Assembly (NCBI GenBank): GCA_959599635.1
Contig: CAUGJN010000015.1
Coordinates: 1 to 25,464 of the forward strand
Source of the DNA: an uncultured Collinsella sp.
GTDB lineage: Bacteria > Actinomycetota > Coriobacteriia > Coriobacteriales > Coriobacteriaceae
Direction of reading: 5' to 3'
Length of the DNA: 25,464 nucleotides
Shown here: piece after piece, positions 21,460-25,464 of the stretch
Numbering within the stretch: the stretch's first letter is position 1
Layout: each line of letters opens with the position of its first letter
Translations under genes and position numbers: made by a program
Notes under the pieces: generated by a model
Databases searched by the model: none
The model's input: the letters and a program-made list of their open reading frames with translations, nothing else
What the model was told of the DNA's origin: nothing

Positions 21460-22115
21460 TCGTCGCCTCCGCTCTTTTTGCCGCGCGCCGTGGCGGGAAT
21501 CGTCAAGCTAACCGTTCCCTTGCCCGAAGCTCCCAGCAGTTCCTTGACGTCTTCGGGGTCAGCCGCCAGCGTCACCCATTCGATCTTGCCCTCGCGCGTG
21601 GCACCGGAATCCTCGCTGGTATCGATCACGTACGCGCCGCACAGTCGATCGGTTACGCCGTCTTTTTGCACATACACATCCACGTAGCTGCCCACGCCCG
21701 TAGCACCGCCGACCGAGTGCTCGGCATCGACCGCCACCGAAACGGCAACCTTGCCCTTAGGCACCTCGAGCTTGTGGCTCTCGGCCTTGGTGTAGACATT
21801 GCAGATCACGGCGTTTTTGGGAATACGCGAAGTTGTCACGTCGCCGCGCACCTGGCGCAGCTCGGTCGCCGCGTCACGCGGCAGCAGACTCGTCAGCCAT
21901 TCCTGGGTTATGACATTGGTCTCATCGAGGGTCTCGCCCACATCGATATCGCGCGCCGCGACGCATACCTCGACGCGATCACCACCGTACTTGGCCAAGG
22001 CCTCAGCCTGGACCTGTTCGGCTTGCGAGCGGATCGACGAGCCGTAAACCATGCAGAGCAGAGCAGCGAGCACGCCCGCGACCAGACTGATGGCGATGCG
22101 CTTGCTCTTGTTCAC
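21456..22115 (-). CDS. cpaB: Flp pilus assembly protein CpaB/RcpC-like
   Basis: The 219-aa product has an N-terminal membrane segment (about residues 7-25) and a SAF domain (about 45-110): VCVAARDIDVGETLDETNVI, then SRIPKNAVICNVY. A beta-rich C-terminal domain follows, with VGSYVDVYVQKDG and a tail of basic residues. In Gram-negative bacteria CpaB/RcpC works with the secretin; Actinobacteria keep it without one. GTG at 22115 is chosen because AGAGGAG lies 5 bases upstream; the ATG at 22130 has no ribosome binding site. It is the first gene of the Tad operon. Confidence 0.88.
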   Translation of the reverse strand: MNKSKRIAISLVAGVLAALLCMVYGSSIRSQAEQVQAEALAKYGGDRVEVCVAARDIDVGETLDETNVITQEWLTSLLPRDAATELRQVRGDVTTSRIPKNAVICNVYTKAESHKLEVPKGKVAVSVAVDAEHSVGGATGVGSYVDVYVQKDGVTDRLCGAYVIDTSEDSGATREGKIEWVTLAADPEDVKELLGASGKGTVSLTIPATARGKKSGGDE

Positions 22116-22226
22116 GGCCGCTCCTCTCATGGCAGTGCCGGGCGAATGCCCGTACCACCATTGTCTGGGCGGTCAGAGTGCAAAGCGACGCAATCGCGAT
22201 CTTGGTTTTCGATGTCAAACCAATCA

Positions 22227-22276
22227 CTGACCAAAAGCTGACCAGCCCGTCAAGCTCGTGGCAAGGTTTTGGTCAG
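22227..22276. promoter_or_regulatory. Inverted repeat upstream of the Tad operon
   Basis: CTGACCAAAA (22227-22236) and TTTTGGTCAG (22267-22276) are perfect inverted arms 30 bp apart, with a further CTGACC between them at 22238-22243. They lie 110-160 bp upstream of cpaB in a region with no gene. A regulator-binding site is plausible; no clear -35/-10 pair could be assigned. Confidence 0.35.
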
Positions 22277-22320
22277 CACGTCAGCAAACTGCATGTTTCA
22301 AGGCTTTTCCGCAGCAAAAA

Positions 22321-22350
22321 AGTCGTCTCCCGAACAGTTGGGAGACGACT
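22321..22350 (-). terminator. rsgA terminator
   Basis: On the minus strand a perfect 11-bp stem AGTCGTCTCCC / GGGAGACGACT with an 8-nt loop is followed by TTTTTTG, 17 bp past the rsgA stop. Confidence 0.9.
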
Positions 22351-22367
22351 GTCATAGGAAAAATCAA

Positions 22368-23552
22368 TTACAGATGGACATCGGGATCGAGCATTTGAGC
22401 GCTCACGCGCATGGATGACGCCAGGTTTTGGAACGTTTCCAGACGCAGGCTGTCAATCTGCCCGGCGTCCTCGGCCTCGCGAACGGCGCAACCCGGCTCA
22501 TGGACATGCGTGCAATCGCCAAACCGGCACGCACGCGATGCCTCGACAATCTCGGGGAAGGCGCGTGCCAGACCCCGCTCGTGACCCACGAGCGGCAAAC
22601 TGCGCAGACCCGGGGCATCGGCGATCACGCCGGCGTCGCCCGGCAGCGCCACCATCACGCGCGCGACGGTAGTGTGACGGCCCTGGTCGTCGCGTTCGCG
22701 CACACCGCCGGTCGCCAACGTATCGTGGCCCAGCAGTGCATTGAGCAGCGTCGACTTGCCGGCACCCGACTCGCCCAGAATCATGGCGCAGCTCCCGGCA
22801 GGCACGCAGGCACGGACCTCGTCCAGGCCGCGGCCCTCGGCAGAGGACGTCACGATCACGCGCACGTCCGGACCCACCAGACGGCGCACGCGGTCCAGAT
22901 CGCGCTCGAGCTCATCGGCCTCGCAGCGGTCGGCCTTGGTGAGCACCACCACCGGCTCGGCATCGCAATCGAGCGCCAACACCAGTGAGCGCGCCACGCG
23001 ATCGAGCAGCACCTCGCCGGCGCCGAGCGCCTGCACGATCAGCACGCTGTCAACGTTGGAGCAGAGCACCTGGCGCTCACCGCGGGCACGGCCACGCCAA
23101 CGCTCAAAGCTCGTACGGCGCGGCAGCACGCACTCAATCACGCCCATATCGTGCCCGGGAGCGCGGCGCACCGCCACACGGTCGCCCACGGCAGGCAGCA
23201 GGACCTCGTCCTCGCCGCGCGACTTGGCAAACCCCACGGCATGCTCGGCACGAAACGTGTCATCGGCAGTCGCCACCAGCGGAAACCCGCGGTCCAGGCG
23301 CACCACGGCGCCAAGCTGCATCTGCTCGGGCTCCTCGGCATGTGCGCAGAAATCATCAAAGGCAGTCTGCTGGGCTTCATCGACCGGCAGGTCATCAAAC
23401 GCCGGAACGTCCTGCAGCGCGTCGAGTCCCGGCACGCTTGCCAGCAGCTCCTCAGCAGATGCGGGAGCCTCGGTCGCGAGCTTCCGGCGACGATCGCGCT
23501 TAGCCCGCGCCCCCGTCGTCTTTTTCTTCGCTTTAGCCTTAGCCTTGCCCAC
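22368..23552 (-). CDS. rsgA: Ribosome small subunit GTPase RsgA
   Basis: RsgA (YjeQ) is a circularly permuted GTPase that checks late 30S assembly. The 394-aa product shows the permuted order: an OB-fold domain (about 80-145), then G4 TKAD (205-208), G1 GESGAGKST (260-268), G2 HTT (293-295) and G3 DAPG (312-315). The zinc finger CRFGDCTHVHEPGC follows at about residues 342-355. The N-terminus has a lysine-rich stretch (GKAKAKAKKK) and an acidic linker of about 60 residues, longer than in E. coli. GTG at 23552 is selected because GGGAGG lies 5 bases upstream; the frame to 23657 would cover the upstream terminator. It forms its own transcription unit. Confidence 0.95.
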   Translation of the reverse strand: MGKAKAKAKKKTTGARAKRDRRRKLATEAPASAEELLASVPGLDALQDVPAFDDLPVDEAQQTAFDDFCAHAEEPEQMQLGAVVRLDRGFPLVATADDTFRAEHAVGFAKSRGEDEVLLPAVGDRVAVRRAPGHDMGVIECVLPRRTSFERWRGRARGERQVLCSNVDSVLIVQALGAGEVLLDRVARSLVLALDCDAEPVVVLTKADRCEADELERDLDRVRRLVGPDVRVIVTSSAEGRGLDEVRACVPAGSCAMILGESGAGKSTLLNALLGHDTLATGGVRERDDQGRHTTVARVMVALPGDAGVIADAPGLRSLPLVGHERGLARAFPEIVEASRACRFGDCTHVHEPGCAVREAEDAGQIDSLRLETFQNLASSMRVSAQMLDPDVHL

Positions 23553-23601
23553 AGATGCCTCCCAGCACAAAACCACACAACTGAGCAGGTATTTTACCCA
23601 C

Positions 23602-23637
23602 AAAAAAGAGTCGGTCGAGCAAACGCTCGACCGACTC
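23602..23637 (-). terminator. Terminator between the ATPase gene and rsgA
   Basis: On the minus strand a perfect 13-bp stem GAGTCGGTCGAGC / GCTCGACCGACTC with loop GTTT is followed by TTTTTTG. It ends transcription from the P-type ATPase gene. Confidence 0.9.
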
Positions 23638-23679
23638 ACACACTTTCCCTCAGCCAATGGTCCCGAGAGGTTATCCGAA

Positions 23680-23770
23680 GGCCCGCCCGCCGGGAGGGGT
23701 TTCTTCCGAGCGATCCCGCAGCGCGAAGCGCGAGGACCAGCGAGGAAGAAACCCCGCAGGCGGTCGGGCC
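23680..23770. repeat. 91-bp hairpin-forming repeat
   Basis: The arms GGGGTTTCTTCC (23696-23707) and GGAAGAAACCCC (23744-23755) pair perfectly. Outside them GGCCCG-C-CCGCC (23680-23691) can pair with GGCGG-T-CGGGCC (23759-23770). The apical part contains a second hairpin, GCGC-GAA-GCGC. There is no T run. The position, between the ATPase stop and its terminator, and the GAA-capped mini-hairpin recall the bodies of the tRNA-tail repeats. Confidence 0.6.
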
Positions 23771-23793
23771 GGTGGGAAGGATAGCCTTTCGAC

Positions 23794-25464
23794 CTACTCC
23801 TTCTCGACCGCGCGCATGATCGCCTTGTAGATCTCCATCAGCGGGATGATCAGGAAGGCCAGGCCCAGGGCAGCGACAACGCCCTTGAGCTCAAGCGTCA
23901 CGGGGCCAAAGAACATCTCGGCAAGCGTCGGCTGCACGGTCACGATCACCGTCAGCACCAGTGCCAGCGCGGCGGAAGCCCACAGCCACTTGTTCTGCTT
24001 CTTCATGGTGAACAGCGACGCACGACGGCTGCGCATATTGAAGCAGTGGAAAATCTCGACCATGTTGAGCGTGATGAACGCCATCATCACGCCTTCCTCG
24101 TCGGCATTGCCGGCGATCATATCGGCGATGTGGATGTAGCCCATGTCAAAGTACACGCCCACAAAGAAGCTCGCCAGCACCAGCACGGTGATGATTAAGC
24201 CCTGGACCACGCAGTCCAGACCCATGTTGCCAGCAAAGACGCCGTCCTTGGCGTTGCGCGGCTTGCGCTTCATGATGTCGCCCTCGGCATCCTCCATGCC
24301 CAACGCGAGCGCAGGGAAGCAGTCGGTAACCAGGTTCACCCACAGCAGCTGCACCGGCTGGAAGATGGTAAAGCCGATGAGCGTGGCGATAAACACCGAG
24401 AAGACCTCGGCAAGGTTGGCCGAAAGCAGGAACTGGATGACCTTGCGGATGTTGTCGTAGATGCGACGGCCCTCTTCGCAGGCACCGATGATGGTGGCGA
24501 AATTGTCGTCGGCAAGCACCATGTCGGCGACGTTCTTGGTGACATCGGTACCGGTGATGCCCATGCCAACGCCGATGTCGGCGCGCTTGATGGACGGGGC
24601 GTCGTTGACGCCATCGCCTGTCATGGCCACGATCTGGTCGCGCGACTTCCAAGCCTCGACGATACGGGTCTTGTGCTCGGGCTGGACACGGGCGTACACG
24701 CCGTAGTCTTCGATGTGCGCGTCGAGCTCCTCGTCGCTCATGCGATCGAGGTCGGCACCGGTGATGGCATGGCTGCGATCGGTGACGATTCCCAGCTGCT
24801 TGGCAATGGCCACGGCGGTGTCGATATGGTCACCCGTGATCATGACGGTGCGGATACCGGCGTCGTGCGCCTCGCGGATAGCGTCGGCCACCTCGGGACG
24901 GACCGGGTCAATCATGCCGGACAGGCCGCAGAAGACCAGATCGTGCTCGAGCGCAGCGGGGCTGCAGTCGCTCGGGACCTCGGTGTAGGTGCGGCTTGCC
25001 AGCGCCAGCACGCGCAGGGCCTCGTCGGCCATGGCCTTGTTGGCCGCCACGAGCTCGGCGCGGCGCTCCTCAGTCAGCGGAACGACCTTATCGCCCTCGT
25101 AGATATGGGTGCACAGGCCGATCACCACGTCGGGCGCGCCCTTGGTGTACTGCTCGTACTCGCCGTCCAGGGTCTCGACGATCACGGACATCATCTTGCG
25201 GCCCGAGTCGAACGGGGCCTCGCCCACGCGCGGGTGCTCGGCAGTCAGGCCAGTGAGGCCCGCCTTGCCGGCATCGTTGACGAGTGCACACTCGGTCGGC
25301 TCGCCCACGGCCTCGCCCAGCTCCTCGTCCCACTGAGCATCGGAGCACAGTGCCATGCCGGCCAGGAACTTCTCCTTGGGCGCAGCGAGCTCGTGCTTGA
25401 CGACGGTCATCTTGTTCTGGGTAAGCGTGCCGGTCTTGTCCGAGCAGATGGTCTGCGTGCAGCC
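23794..25464 (-). CDS. Ca2+-type P-type ATPase, 5' end outside window
   Basis: A membrane cation pump of the P2-type (SERCA/PMCA-like) family, cut by the right edge; 556 residues are visible. The first visible residues contain the phosphorylation motif CSDKTGTLTQNKM. The nucleotide-binding domain (KGAPDVVIG), the hinge TGDGVNDAPSIKRADIGVGM and the C-terminal membrane segments follow. Segment M5 has QFLLSANLAEVFSVF and M6 has NLVTDCFPALALGMEDAE, the asparagine and aspartate expected of calcium-binding pumps. Four to six membrane segments are present in the visible part. Calcium export is the likely role, but manganese or other cations cannot be excluded. It is followed by a large hairpin repeat and a strong terminator. 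Confidence 0.92.
   Translation of the reverse strand, partial: GCTQTICSDKTGTLTQNKMTVVKHELAAPKEKFLAGMALCSDAQWDEELGEAVGEPTECALVNDAGKAGLTGLTAEHPRVGEAPFDSGRKMMSVIVETLDGEYEQYTKGAPDVVIGLCTHIYEGDKVVPLTEERRAELVAANKAMADEALRVLALASRTYTEVPSDCSPAALEHDLVFCGLSGMIDPVRPEVADAIREAHDAGIRTVMITGDHIDTAVAIAKQLGIVTDRSHAITGADLDRMSDEELDAHIEDYGVYARVQPEHKTRIVEAWKSRDQIVAMTGDGVNDAPSIKRADIGVGMGITGTDVTKNVADMVLADDNFATIIGACEEGRRIYDNIRKVIQFLLSANLAEVFSVFIATLIGFTIFQPVQLLWVNLVTDCFPALALGMEDAEGDIMKRKPRNAKDGVFAGNMGLDCVVQGLIITVLVLASFFVGVYFDMGYIHIADMIAGNADEEGVMMAFITLNMVEIFHCFNMRSRRASLFTMKKQNKWLWASAALALVLTVIVTVQPTLAEMFFGPVTLELKGVVAALGLAFLIIPLMEIYKAIMRAVEKE

Overview
The window looks like chromosomal DNA of a high-GC Gram-positive gut actinobacterium, most likely Collinsella or a close Coriobacteriia relative. 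This is inferred from GC-rich codon use, the Actinobacteria-style Tad pilus operon without a secretin, and housekeeping protein sequences; no rRNA marker is present. Almost every gene lies on the minus strand. The one clear plus-strand gene is a 57-residue membrane protein at 2533-2706.

Layout from left to right. (1) 1-550: two tRNA-Arg(ACG) genes, each with its own promoter, separated by a hairpin-rich repeat carrying a copy of the tRNA 3' end. (2) 587-5124: an orphan gene, serS, the small membrane protein, proC, rlmH and an SPFH/stomatin-family gene. (3) 5183-5728: tRNA-Leu(CAG) preceded on the map by two tandem 189-bp units of the same repeat type. (4) 5732-11224: tatD, rsmA, metG, rsmI and a GH5-like gene, mainly ribosome maturation and translation. 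(5) 11418-11840: a palindrome, a third tRNA-tail repeat, tRNA-Phe(GAA) and its promoter. (6) 11904-12494: a compact toxin-antitoxin-like pair. (7) 12513-22115: a Tad/Flp pilus operon transcribed leftwards: cpaB, tadZ, tadA, tadB, tadC, flp, an anchored accessory protein, three TadE-like pseudopilins, a TadG-like gene and a DUF192 gene, mostly joined by overlapping stop and start codons. (8) 22321-25464: rsgA and the 3' part of a Ca2+-type P-type ATPase that runs off the right edge.

Two observations stand out. First, three unrelated tRNA loci (Arg, Leu, Phe) each carry units of about 186-191 bp built from a locus-specific duplicate of the tRNA 3' end plus its terminator and a body of about 120-130 bp made of small hairpins. 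The bodies share architecture and show compensatory stem changes between loci, and each ends in an inverted copy of the cognate T-arm. This looks like an undescribed non-autonomous tRNA-targeted element or a structured RNA family. Second, the TadG-like pilus gene has an in-frame UGA at 14335-14337, after which the same frame continues intact for 330 codons.

Other points of interest are a GH5-family protein that has lost its catalytic acid/base and other active-site residues, a tRNA-Phe with an acceptor-stem mismatch inside the duplicated tail, and several uncharacterised inverted repeats near genes.
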